DNA of 64,000 nt, taken from Warburgia ugandensis (Eukaryota > Streptophyta > Magnoliopsida > Canellales > Canellaceae). Positions 1 to 12,089 of this stretch are shown here, in pieces. The position numbers and the translations under genes are program-made. Every line of letters starts with the position of its first letter. Positions within the stretch are counted from its first letter, which is position 1. The DNA is taken from NCBI GenBank assembly GCA_035236585.1, contig CP141132.1, positions 44,457,880-44,521,879 of the forward strand, in the 5' to 3' direction. The notes below the pieces were generated by a model. It was not told the origin of the DNA. It worked only from the letters and a program-made list of their open reading frames with translations, and did not search any database.

Positions 1-2
1 AA

Positions 3-161
3 GAGGGGGGAAATTTAGGAAAAGGGGGTCCCGAAACAAGTTGTCCACCAGTCAGTAGCCCTCTGCTAGAAATGATCAGTCAAAGTATGTGGATCGCGTT
101 TAACTTCTATGAAATATTTGGATGTGAAAATCCCCGATACACCAACCAAGAAAAGGGATGA
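3..161 (+). CDS. Possible last coding exon of an unidentified gene, cut by the window edge
   Basis: An open frame enters from the left edge and runs about 52 codons to a TGA at 159-161. The other two forward frames close early. The encoded tail is not low-complexity and includes a stretch reading MISQSMWIAFNFYEIFG. I do not recognise the family. Just after the stop, CAG/GTAAGT at 181-189 looks like a splice donor, and TTACAG at 325-330 could be its acceptor, giving a 147-bp intron in a 3' untranslated region. The surrounding 1.6 kb has none of the transposon signals that fill the rest of the window, which is the main reason to suspect a host gene. It could equally be a chance frame. Confidence 0.25.
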   Translation, partial: EGGNLGKGGPETSCPPVSSPLLEMISQSMWIAFNFYEIFGCENPRYTNQEKG

Positions 162-2089
162 TATCATAATTTAGATGCTTCAGGTAAGTTGCTAGTTTAG
201 TAGAAAAAACAAAACTTATAAATAACACCATCACTGCATGCTTGTCAGAAGGATATTTGTGCTTAGGAGATTTCACGTCTTGGTTTCATGAATTAGCACT
301 TTTTGGAATGGAAAAATTGTGATCTTACAGGTTAAAATGCTTTCTTTGAAGTCTTTAATACAAAGGTAATACTGAGGCAAGTATTTGCTAATTGAACTCT
401 CGTGCTTTAGTAACAAGGCTATTGTCTTGTTTCAGAAATGGCTCTTTTCAGCTGTTCTTGTCTCTGTTATCCGAGGTTAATAGAAATTTTCACACTGAAA
501 TAGTATGTACTAATGCTTTGCAACAACTTAGTTTTGGACTACCATCTGATATTTTGCAAGTTTACATACTGTTTTATGAACTTGAAATTTGACAAATAAT
601 TCAGCTCAACTGGTTCTTGCAGACATTGTACGTGGTCCAATGTAAATATTGTCTCTGGCATCGTTCCTCAAGGTACTTTGGCATCTACTCTACAGAGACC
701 GGTTAAATGTTTATGCTCTTATACGTTTCTGCTTGTGATATTGTAAATGTGGCGAACGTCTCTGTATTCAGTATGTTCCTCTAGCCGAACTCTAATCCTG
801 TTTATGACAAGTAAAACTATGTTGCCAACCTGCTATTCAACCTATATAGCGTGACTCTTCTAGGTACTAACATTTTTTTAGATGCAGTTTTGTGACTAGC
901 TTTTTTCTAAATACCTGGTAAAGAATGTCTGGTGACCGAACTGATGTTTGTTTTACCATGCTCGGTGGGTTCTCTTGTAAGAATAAAAACTGCAAGTGGC
1001 TCTTAAAGCAAGTAATCTGTTATTGAATGACTATAAATGGTCAAAAGCATGAAATTTTTTTGCCTATTGGATACCCAGACTCCTGTTTTTCCTCCAACCT
1101 TCTTAACGCATGAGCCTGATGTTGATTAACTTGGCATTTTTCTTGTTGTACACTTGGTCACAGAGTCGAGTGGCTGCTTTCCCTTGGATGGAGAAGAGTA
1201 CATAGTTTGCTTAATTTTTTGCTTATACCAAGAAATTTACCTGTGTTTTCCTATAGTCGTTGCACCAATAGCTTCAGCTCAAATTGTACAAATTGCAAGG
1301 TGATGTAGGATACAAAAACCAAGGCACATGGGTTCTTGCAGAGTTTGCTTACAGGGCTATGTTTATCCAGCCTCGGTTTCAAATATCTCATTTACACGAT
1401 TTCCTTCGTCTCCCTAAGGCTACCACAAGATTGAGTTGGAGTCTGGAGTCAAACCAGTAAGCAAAGACCTATTAGGAAGTTGAAGTTTGCTTGCTTGCTT
1501 GCTGATGAGGCTGAAAAGCTGCATCGCGCCCCTACTTATTAGTAAATGTGCCAATACCATGTTTTTCAGCAGCTCGAGCCTTCTATTAATTGATCAAACT
1601 ATAATGTATGCAGTTCATTTTGGAAAGTTTAAGCTATAATGTTCAAAATTTTCAGCTTCTTTGAAAATTATGTTAAAAACCAGAAAGAGGTCATCAGCGT
1701 TTGGTATAGATGCCACCATTTTACCACCCCACCCCCCCTTTTTGTTCTATTAGATGGAAGCTGTTGATCTTGTTTAACCTCCCATGTGGAGCTAGCTTTT
1801 GAAAAATTCACGCTAATACGAGGTGTACGGCCACTGCTTTTTTCATTTATAACTACTACTAATTGCCCCCTAAAGGATAAGGAAACATCGGTCATGAACA
1901 TTGAAGGAGTGTTTTTCGGCTGAGTAAATAATATAGGAAAGTAAGAATAATATGAATGAGTTAGATATTTTGGTGCATAGGGACGTCCATCTAAGACAGA
2001 ATGTAAGGTTAGTATGATCCAAGGGATGAGATTCTAGGGATATCCAGCTAAGACAGAACTAGTAATATTTACAGCTTGTCACTGGGGGA
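162..2089. other. Unique-looking non-coding sequence, perhaps 3' UTR or downstream flank
   Basis: I saw no transposon motif, terminal repeat or long frame here. Apart from the intron-like 184-330, one short segment resembles an internal exon: CTATAG before 1,256, an open 44 bases (reading VAPIASAQIVQIAR), then AAG/GTGATG near 1,299. It has no supported partner exon. The rest is ordinary AT-rich sequence. Confidence 0.4.
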
Positions 2090-2935
2090 TGTAAATTTTT
2101 GGAATGCAAATTTCTGAATTTGGCAAGTTTCTGAATTTGACAAAATCTAGCGGTAGTTGTGGAATTTGAAAAGTCAAATTCCAAAACCTAAAGTAGACTT
2201 TAGAACTTGTCAAATTCTGAATTTTATAGAATTTAAGTTATAATGTGGCCGTTTATCCTTGGACCCAAATTTAGTTGTTTGGGAGCAAATTTGACAAATT
2301 CTCACCAAGGCCCTCAGAACCCTCCGAGTATCGGTCCCTCGGCTCTGGCATGGCCCATTTCTCTGGCATACACTCACTCTGACTCAGAACTGGAAATACA
2401 AATTGGTGCCTCCTCAGCCCCCTCTCCACAATACTCATTCTCTAGTGCAACAATCCAAATACAAGGGCTAAGATTCGCTCTCTCACTCAAACGCCCAGTG
2501 CACTGCAAGAGAAGCTTCAATCGAAGAAAAGTGGAGGGGAAAAGCAAAAGGACAACATGACTTCAAAAATATAGATCTGAATGGTGCGGCTCACAGCTGA
2601 AGGTTTTTCGTCAGGAACCTCACTCCTAAAGGGCCGATTTGGGCAAAATATAGATCATGATGTTAAAAAAAAAATCAACGCACAGGATTCATTGTAGGTC
2701 GTTCTTCTGAAGGCCGTTGCTTCCGTCATTGAAGAAGCTCGAGCAGATTGCAGGCCCGTAAAATTTATATTGTCACTCTTCTCAAATATTTTAAATTCTG
2801 CAAAGGAGTCCACAAATGATATGTGCACTCCTTTTGACTTTTAAAATAAAAATTTACCGAAATTCTCATTCTGCTACATTCTCGCTAAATTCTGATCAAA
2901 TTCTAAATTTCAAAATCCAAACTCTACAGAAGGCC
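2090..2935. mobile_element. Candidate non-autonomous DNA transposon (MITE-like)
   Basis: The left flank (about 2,095-2,200) is rich in AATTTCTGAATTTG-like words. The reverse complement of the right flank (about 2,860-2,935) carries a similar series, with the common core GAATTTGA..TTTAGCG..GTAG..GAAT, so the ends form a degenerate inverted repeat. The middle is more GC-rich, with a meaningless 105-codon frame at 2,243-2,560. No target duplication could be fixed. The hAT-like class is a guess from the style of the ends. Confidence 0.3.
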
Positions 2936-4595
<1,660 letters not shown>

Positions 4596-4789
4596 TTATG
4601 AGAAAATGAAGATTTATTAAACATCAAAGAGGTGCAAAAGGCAAAATAGTAGTTGCTTACACTTCCTAGTAACTTATACATTGTCTGCATCTTGGAAGTA
4701 AAAGAAAAAAAGAAAAGAGTCAAGGGTCTCCTTTTTGTTCCTTTTATGTCTTCAATGCCTAGACCTAGGTGGTTAGATCATTGGTAATT

Positions 4790-5550
4790 TCATTCTTGAG
4801 TCTTAACACATGTTGGGAGTTCTTTTTTGCATTCCTTCTGGTAGTTGCTTGCACCCCTATGGTAGTGTAAAATTTTCCACTTAGGTTTGGTGTCTCTAAA
4901 GAGTGTTGATAACCACTTTGCAGTTGCCACATATCTGCAAATTAAGCACATCCGAGTTAGAAGTAAAAACCAGTCCCTCATATAGTGCAACCAAGGTCAG
5001 TAATGTATGTTATTATAAACTACTCATTCCAATCTCTTAACACACCTGCTCCAGTAAGCCTTGGATTAACCTAGGTGGGGACATCAAAACATAGCTTAAT
5101 GCTATCTTGATGGGGAAGAGACCATTTGAAACAAATGAAGTTAGATTTCAACTGAATGATATTAACTTGTTGCCTTCTTTTAAGAATGGGGGCTCTCTCA
5201 CTCATGAATAAAGAGGTGCTTGAGTGGGTTGGCATATTTAATCACCCATGCTCGGTGAATGGGTGATAGCTAATGCATTAGAGATTAATGTAGGAAGCTT
5301 AAATTTCTTTTCCCCATGTTTTGCAAGTGGATGATAGTTTCTTGCACTGAGGAGAAGTTGCAATTAGGCAGATTAAATTCTAGTGAATAACATTGATGTT
5401 TAATATGAGGGCTGTTAACAAAGAGATGAAGTGAACATTCCTCATGGACTCCACACAATGGACAGAGCTTGGAGTAGTCTTACAACCAAGTCAAGTTATT
5501 TGATAGGAAGCTTATTATGTGCTATCTGCTGGAGAAAGAACTTAATTCTC
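4790..5550 (-). pseudogene. LINE C-terminal RNase H domain and zf-RVT zinc finger remains
   Basis: The reverse complement of 5,025-5,095 reads like the opening of a plant LINE RNase H domain: a degenerate FD/DG strand, then NPRLTGAGVLRDWNE, matching the NPGxAGxGxVLRD signature. Further into the domain (4,790-4,990) frames are mixed. At about 5,430-5,470 the reverse strand gives CPLCGVHEECSLHLF, the CxxC...E..HLF pattern of the zf-RVT finger that follows the RT in these elements. Several stops and at least one frame change are present. Confidence 0.7.
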
Positions 5551-5682
5551 ATTGCAAGTTGCAAGTTAGCAATCTAATTCAAGTTTCCTTTAGCCACTAG
5601 ATATAATTGAAGGTACCTTATCTTCAAGATTATATCACCATAAGTAAGCAATAAGAACATGATATCTCAAGGGCCAATCCAG

Positions 5683-6790
5683 TCAATTATCAATCCATAG
5701 AGAAGCTTTATCTCCTTTTGCAATCACCCATATTTGGCTTAGAGAAAGTCTCTCTTTGCATTTCAATATGTGAGCCCAGACAAGATATGTGTTAGCTAAT
5801 TTCTTGACATGAAAAAGGTTCTTACCTTTCAAATATTTAACTTGGATTAATGAATCCCACAAGGACTCTAGAGTTATGAGAATGTGCCAAGTAATCTTCA
5901 TTTTGAGGGCTTCATCAATCTTGACATGATCTCAACCTTAAGCCCTCATGGATTTTAATTTTACATATCCGGTTCCAACTCATCCAATGCTTTCTTAAAC
6001 CTTCATTATTATGATTGGAATACCACAAGCATGATCTAGGCAGCCTTCTACAATAGCTAAGTACACTTTAAGGAGCAGAACTAGAAGTTGTAGCATGTTG
6101 CACATGCCTGTAGTAATTGAACTAATGTGAGTGAACCTTCTAATATAAAGACTACAGAGAACCTTTCCATGCATTCATTCTTTTAGCCATCTTATTTTTA
6201 AAAGCTTCAAATGATGCTTTGGAGGCACAATTGTGGTGAAGAGGAAGGCCTAAGTAAGAATTTCCAGTGGACTTGTTTTGAATGTTCAAAGCCCTCTTAA
6301 GAGATTGTTTGCATTTAGGGCACACATGCTTAGAAAACATAATAATGAACTTTTGGGATGTGATAAGAAGGTCGTATTATTGACCAACAGTTTGTTAATT
6401 TTGATTAAGTTCTACATGGGAATTGGAATTAGCTATAAAGAAGACTGATCATCTACATAAAGCATGTAAGTAATAATGGGCTACTTTCTACTGGTAGGGC
6501 AAGGGCAACAACCTTTCTCTTTATAGGATCATGCATAAGGCTAAAAAATCCATGTAGGGGGTGAACAAAGAAGTGAACAGAGGACAATCTCTCTTCATCC
6601 CACACTTAGGCCCGTGAACAAATAAGTGAACAAAGGACAATCTCTCTTCATCCCACACATTGGCCCAAATAGTTTGGTGCCTACTATTCACAATAACCGA
6701 GTAGTTGGGAGTAGACTGGTAAAGGCATGTTACTTGGATATAGTTCACAACAACTTGAGATAGGGTATAGGACAATTATCTAAGGAAGCA
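5683..6790 (-). pseudogene. LINE reverse transcriptase, C-terminal two thirds
   Basis: Three blocks match the plant L1 RT. At 6,441-6,470 the minus strand reads MLYVDDQSS, the catalytic [FY]xDD box. At about 6,220-6,265 it reads SYLGLPLHHN followed by KMAKRMNAWKGSL, the SYLG(V/L)PL...W+G+LLS block. At 5,683-5,901 it reads ESLWDSLIQVKYLKG...ILKCKERLSLSQIW.IAKGDKASLWID, the post-RT block (SLW..V+..KY.....W+I+KG). Upstream, the degenerate VNSRHQ...VHLFVHPL region is the RGLRQGDPLSPYLF block. Frames change several times. Confidence 0.8.
6561..6666 (-). repeat. 53-bp tandem duplication inside the LINE RT fossil
   Basis: Two adjacent near-identical units (6,561-6,613 and 6,614-6,666), each starting GTGAACAAA and ending GGCCC, cover the GLRQGDPLSPYLF region of the reverse transcriptase. 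Because 53 is not a multiple of 3, it also shifts the frame. Confidence 0.85.
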
Positions 6791-7802
6791 GTTCCATTGC
6801 CAATTAACTCATGAAATATTCTAGCCAGTTGATGATGAAAAATCTCATGAAGAAATCTTTCAAGTTATCAACCAATTATTTCATTGGATTCATGAATAGA
6901 CTCATGAACTAAAGATCTTGCCAGCCTGAAGCTATTAGTTTCTCCAACTGACTTATGCATTAGACCAATCAATATACAATATATGAATGTTGAAGTTGAA
7001 GTTGAAGAATGAACTACAGCTCCTAACTGACTCATGAAGCCAACCAACTGATTAATAAGCTATAATGGGTTTTGACTTTCTAGGTGTGAACCAACCAACT
7101 CATGTGATTCACTAACTTACTTATTGAAAGAAGCTACATAGTGCAAATAGTCTACCAACCAACTGATCTAATCAACCAGCCAATCAATCTAACAAATTTA
7201 TTGTCAGCTGTTATCCAAAATTGTCTACTCGAGTTAGCAATGGATCATTTTTGTTACCAATGGTTAGAAGCTCAAATCCAATGGTTCTAAGGAATCTATA
7301 TACTATACATTGAAGTTTTTTTTGAAGATTGAAAGAGAGATTGAACAAATTAAAGATAAAGATCAAGTGAATCAAACTTGCATGTCAACAAAAGTCCTCT
7401 AAGATTAGTTTTTCAATACTTCCATCTTTTGTACTAAAAACCTCTTCTCTCTCTATCATTTCTACATGTTTGTAAATTTTGAGAGAGAGATTCATTCTTC
7501 TTTAGAAAATTTGTTGTATTTGAGATAGTGGTGTGGCTCTTTTGCTCTTAGAATATATTCTAAGGGATTGTAAAATGAAGAACTTTTGCAAATTCTCTAT
7601 ACCTTGTTTGTGGCTAGCATAATGTCAACTATTGATTGTAAAGAACTCACAATAAGATTTGCTTTGAGAAAGAGGAATTAGAAGCCTAGGATTGACATTA
7701 TATTTTTGCATATGAAATTGTTTTTATAGTTTAGAACCATATGTAAAAAGTTTTCATTTTCATTGGTGGGGCCTTGTTCACTCCCCTCTTGGGGACCTCA
7801 CA
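6791..7802 (+). repeat. Probable Copia 5' LTR
   Basis: The right end CTCACA sits directly against the primer binding site. The segment holds the GAGA-rich block, the GTGGTGTGGCTCTTTTGCTC stretch near 7,530 and the GTTCACTCCCCTC stretch near the end. Related sequence occurs reversed at 10,370-10,440. The first 400 bases are rich in CAACCAACTGA-like words (6,800-7,200). The 5' terminus is not fixed. Confidence 0.55.
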
Positions 7803-7803
7803 A

Positions 7804-7816
7804 TTGGTATCAAAGC
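7804..7816 (+). other. Primer binding site of the Copia fragment
   Basis: TTGGTATCAAAGC complements the 3' end of plant initiator tRNA-Met (usual form TGGTATCAGAGC). Its position immediately after CTCACA marks the LTR/internal junction and the plus orientation. Confidence 0.85.
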
Positions 7817-7869
7817 AAAGTATTCTTCTTTTTTAAAAAAGTCGAAGATTTAATTTCAATGATTTCTAA

Positions 7870-8950
7870 ATAGTACAATAAACCATAAGAATCACTCTGA
7901 AGGAAGGTTAGCCACTCATAGACCTCCTCTCTTTAGTGGAACCAATTGCAATTGTTAGGAAGCTAGAATGAAGATCTACATCAAAGATGAAGCCTAGAAG
8001 CTCTAAATCCACTAAAAATGGTCCTCAAAGACCGTATGTATTGATGGATGGCATTTCTTACTACACACTAGAAATAGACTGAGTGAAGAAGATTAGAAAA
8101 TGGCTCAAATCAATGATAGAGCCATGAGTCTTCTTTATTGTGTATTGAGGATAAATGAATTCAATATAATATCTACTTATGCTACAACCAAAGAAATGTG
8201 AGACAAATTATAGGTAACTCATGAAGGTAAATATTAGATAAAAAAGATGACAATTAATCTCCTTGTTCATTAGTATGAGTTATTTTTATGAAATCTGATG
8301 AATCTATTACTTATATGTTTCAAGATTTACAAATACTATTAACTCTGTCAAATCTTATGGGAAAGTTTTTCCTATTGGCAAACTTGTGAGTAAGATTCTC
8401 AAATAGCTTTCAAGATTTTGTCATCCCAAAGTTACTACCATACAAGAAGTGGAGGTTCTCAAGGCATTGGAGACTAACAAGCTCATATGTTGTCTAATAA
8501 TTTGTGAGGTTAGTTTAAGAAACAAAGGAGAAGACAAGTCAAAGAAGAAGTACAAGGGAATATCACTCAAGATTGCCCTTGATGATAGTGATACTAGTGA
8601 GAGCTTAGATGGAAGTGATTCTCCTAACAAGAAAATTGAACTGATATATTAAAGGAAATAGAGATAGGAAAACAGTTCTTTAAGAAGGCTATCTAGAAAA
8701 TAGAGGTCTAAACCAAGAAGGACCAAGTTGTATTCTTTGAATGGAAGAAGCCTAGACATATCAAATCTGATTGACCATTGTTAAAGAATAAGAAAAGTTG
8801 GTAAAAGAAGAAGGCTCTTATTGCTACTTGAAGTGACAATGAGGAATCTTTACACTACAGTGAAGAAGAAGAAGAAGCCAATATGTGTCTAACGGTTGTT
8901 GAGATTGAAGAAGAAGACAATGTTCATCAAAAAGATTATCTTGAATGTAG
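7870..8950 (+). pseudogene. Copia gag remains with zinc knuckle
   Basis: The start resembles the RPPLFSGTNYxYWK opening of Copia gag (about 7,920-7,960). The middle matches the UBN2-like gag body (8,250-8,480). The region near 8,715-8,765 resembles a CCHC knuckle (..VxCxExKKPGHIKSDCP). An acidic Glu-rich tail follows at 8,850-8,890. It is a fossil with many breaks. Nothing resembling protease, integrase or RT follows before the LINE resumes. Confidence 0.65.
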
Positions 8951-8959
8951 AAAATTTAA

Positions 8960-10036
8960 AATTGACCATTGATTCTCTACTAAGGGCTTGAACATTCCTC
9001 TAGAGCCCAAGAATGTCAAATGTTCAAGGACATTTTGTATCAAGCTCGAACTAAGGAAGACATGTGAATGTCCAACTTTAAGGATGGACTCTTGCTCTTC
9101 TCACTCTTCTTCACACAAGATGCTAGAAATTCATGAGTGACAACGACATTCTCTTGTATCACTCTTCCAGGGATAGAAGCATTTTGCTCTTGATGCACCA
9201 AGTTTCCATGAACACATTACAACTCTATTAATAATCACTTTGGCCAGAATCTAAAATGAGTTCTTGCATGTACTAATAGGTCTTAACCTATCCATAGTCA
9301 TGGAAAACTCTTGCTTATGGAATAAGACAAATGAAGGATATGTTAATTTCTTTAGAAAACATCCCTATATTAAAAGAGTCCTTCACAAATATTAAGATAT
9401 CATAACCAAATTCTAGGTCATGAAGTTTGGAAGCAGCTAGGACAAACTCCATCAAGGGCACAAACATTGTGGGGATTAAGAGAAAAAGTAGACATCATAC
9501 ATTCTTCTAATGTTATTGGCCTTAGTAAAGAAGGGTAAAATGTAGTTCACAAAGAACTCTCACTTCCTCTGTTTTTATTAATAGGCCAATACCTTTGGAT
9601 GATTCCTAGTTAATTAAATATGAGTAAGCTTTTATACATGAGTTTTCAAATTCTTCTTTGTCCCATTATTTGAGACCTTTTCTCAATGCTTGAAGCTTTA
9701 TGCAAACAACATAACCAACTATGTTAGAGAACAAGATGCTCTAAGTATCATTGATGGCTCTATCAAAGCTTTAATTGTCATGCCAAGCAACTCTCATATT
9801 TAAAATGCTTCCATTGAGCTTTATACCATCTTTCTATGGTGAGGATAATGGGGCAATGATTTGAAGATGCTCTAAGAAAATGAAGAATTCTAGAATTAGG
9901 AAATGACTATTTCCAAGAGATTAAATAGTCTTTTGTCCAATCTTTTCATGATTATATTACTCTCTATTGACTATTGCACTAAGTAAAAGGACCACCTCAG
10001 AATCAAACATCAATCAATTCTAAGAACTCATACAAG
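8960..10036 (-). pseudogene. LINE endonuclease-RT linker and N-terminal reverse transcriptase
   Basis: The minus strand at about 9,330-9,420 reads FVKDSFNIGMFSKEINISFI, followed by CLIP, matching the plant L1 block with invariant NxTFI.LIPK. About 9,260-9,300 matches FRPISLCN (here LRPISTCKNS). About 9,120-9,210 matches the SAFVPGR.I.DN.L.AHE block (here SIPGRVIQENVVVTHEF). Near 9,070 comes KLDIHM (usual KLDMxKAYDR), where the Copia insertion zone begins. At 9,640-9,700 ALRKGLK.WDKEEFENS matches the linker helix (L+..LK.WN+..FG+). Stops and frame changes are present. Confidence 0.75.
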
Positions 10037-10920
10037 TATTGTTAGACCCTTATATCACAAATTTCAGGTCCTAAGAGAGGGCTGCATTGGGTCCTATTCA
10101 ACTTTTACAAACTTTTGTAAACTTTGAACCCAAGTTCTCAACAAACAAATACAATTTTATAAAATGAAAACTTTGGCACAAAAGAAGCTAGGAACAGTAT
10201 TTCATACTATTTTGGCCAACCAACTGAGGCACCTACGTTCTTTCTCTTAATGTAAACACCTACTTTGAGTTCTAATAACTCCATACAAGATTTATGCACC
10301 AATTGGCATTGTGCTGGCCACAAAAGAAAAAGAGAACTTGCATCATGCTCTTCTTTTTACAAACACTAGCAAAAGTATCCAAGAACAATAGAGCTACACC
10401 ACTCTCTCAAAATGCAAAGACGAATTCTCTATCTTGAATTTACATAACACTTAAAAAGTGTATATAAAGAAAGTTTTCAATACAAAGGATTGAAAGAATT
10501 AGACTAGGAAGCTTGGAGTTTGTTGCTTGGAGTAGCAGGCTTGAATGCTTGAAAACTTTTTCAATTTCTTCTAAAAGTTGTTTGAATACTCGTATATTCT
10601 TAAATTTATAGTATTCTTGCTAACAAATCCATTGGTGACGAAGTTCTAGTTGTTTGTAGTGCATACAACTCACTAGGCGACCAAATTTCAAATCTAAAAG
10701 TGATAGGTTACACATTTGTCTCTTAAAATAATTAATTGTTTCAACAAGCAACTAACTATTTTCTGTTTATAGTAAACTATTCTAAAATCCTTCTTAAAAC
10801 ATCTGCTACTCAGATTTTGATGGGCAATTATTTCTCAACCTAAAAATAAAACTCATTTCATTTCACATGTAGTTCACTACTCATCATGGGGGAATAGACT
10901 GAATTCTTCAAGTTTCTTAT
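10037..10920 (-). repeat. Copia-type LTR in minus orientation
   Basis: Read on the minus strand, the segment ends with a CCTCTCTTAGGACC stretch and then TCTAACA at 10,037, like the 3' end of SIRE-like Copia LTRs. Its interior at 10,370-10,440 (minus) shares the GAGAGTGGTGTAGCTCT pattern with the Copia LTR at about 7,500-7,540. No primer site was seen next to 10,037. The right boundary is uncertain. Confidence 0.5.
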
Positions 10921-10959
10921 CAAGCAAACCTAATCAAGTAGCATGAAGATAATAATTTG

Positions 10960-12089
10960 GATACATGCCTCATTCTAGCATGTATTACCAATAATATTTG
11001 AAACTAGCATAATCTTATGGAGAATGCAAGGAACATCATGGTTAGTGTCTGAGAGATGTTTTGTGAACATTACCTATTGATATGATTGACCGCCATGAAA
11101 GGTATTACCTCTGCCCTATATGATAGACGGAACTCTATGTCAAGCACATGTCTTGAAATGAAATATATCTATGAATAGCTTTAGTATAAAGATGAAATAT
11201 GATTAACTAAGTTAAAGGACAATTAAAAAGGATAAAGATATATTGGATTATTGAAATGAATTTAGTTTCAAACTCTAAGACAAAGGAAAAAAGGAGAAGA
11301 AAGGAAGGGCAATACAAGAAGAATTTTTTTTTTTCCTAAAAGTTGTAATACAAAAATTCACTCCAATGAGAAGGCAAAAAGGATAATGTTTCCACTATAG
11401 TAAGATAGGTCATTGGAAGTTCAATTGCAAGTCTTACCTAGATTCCATTAAGAAGGACATACCTTCACAAGATATGTCACAAGTACTTATAGTTGAAACC
11501 AATATGATTGGGAGTTCATAGTTTTTATGATGCATTGAGTTTGGTGCAACAATTCACATATGTAATATTCTTCTAGGGTTTCAGGGAAAAATATTGAATG
11601 ATGGGAATAGACATAAAAGTGGCATCCATGCCAATAGGTACCTTTAGTTTGTGTTATTTTAAATTTAGATGATTGATTATATGTGTCAAATGCAGAGAAA
11701 CTTATTCTATTTCCAAATTGACTAATGTTGGATATTCTTTTCAATTTAATGATAAAGTAGTTATAGGTCTCTTGGTAAAGTGTTTACTATATGTACATAT
11801 GTCAATGGTCTCTGTGTTCTAAAATATCTAAATCACATGATTCTTAATTTTGAACAACTTGCAATGTTTCCACTCTTAAGAGAGTTAGGAAAATTATATG
11901 TTTGACTAATTTATGGCCTTAAATTAGGTCATAATAATGTGAAACAAATCACAATGACAGTAGGGAATGGTCCCTTGAGTTTGCTTAAAATGGAGCAGTT
12001 AACAACTTAGAAATCTTGTCTACAAGGAAAACTGACCAAGTTAACTTATAAAATCAAAGTCACAAGAGCTATGAATTTGTTAGAATTAG
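10960..12089 (+). mobile_element. Second Ty1/Copia element: gag, zinc knuckle, protease and pre-integrase remains
   Basis: Degenerate gag (about 10,960-11,230) leads to a CCHC knuckle at about 11,370-11,440 (reading CFHYSKIGHWKFNCKSYL). A protease region follows at 11,490-11,600 where HICN(x)LLGFQ matches the SHICNxLQGF block of one Copia group. Next come the GYSFQFND block (about 11,730) and a pre-integrase end, CLQGKLTKLTYKI (12,015-12,060). The coding similarity breaks at 12,089, where the Gypsy-1 LTR begins with TGT. Its downstream half was not found in the window. Fossil with several breaks. Confidence 0.7.

Larger units (their letters stand above)
6791..8955 (+). mobile_element. Ty1/Copia fragment: 5' LTR, primer site and gag, inserted in the LINE
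   Basis: A probable 5' LTR (about 6,791-7,802) is followed by a tRNA-Met primer binding site and gag remains to about 8,955, then LINE sequence resumes. The LTR 3' part (CTTGTTCACTCCCCTCTTGG just before the primer site) is typical of SIRE-like plant Copia LTRs. The left boundary is set only by where LINE coding similarity stops. No pol and no second LTR were found on this side, so the element is a broken remnant. Confidence 0.7.

Noticed and set aside
1320-1460. Short AEFAYRAMF-like reading suggesting Gypsy integrase
   Set aside because: Only five or six residues resemble the integrase block, and no neighbouring blocks support it.
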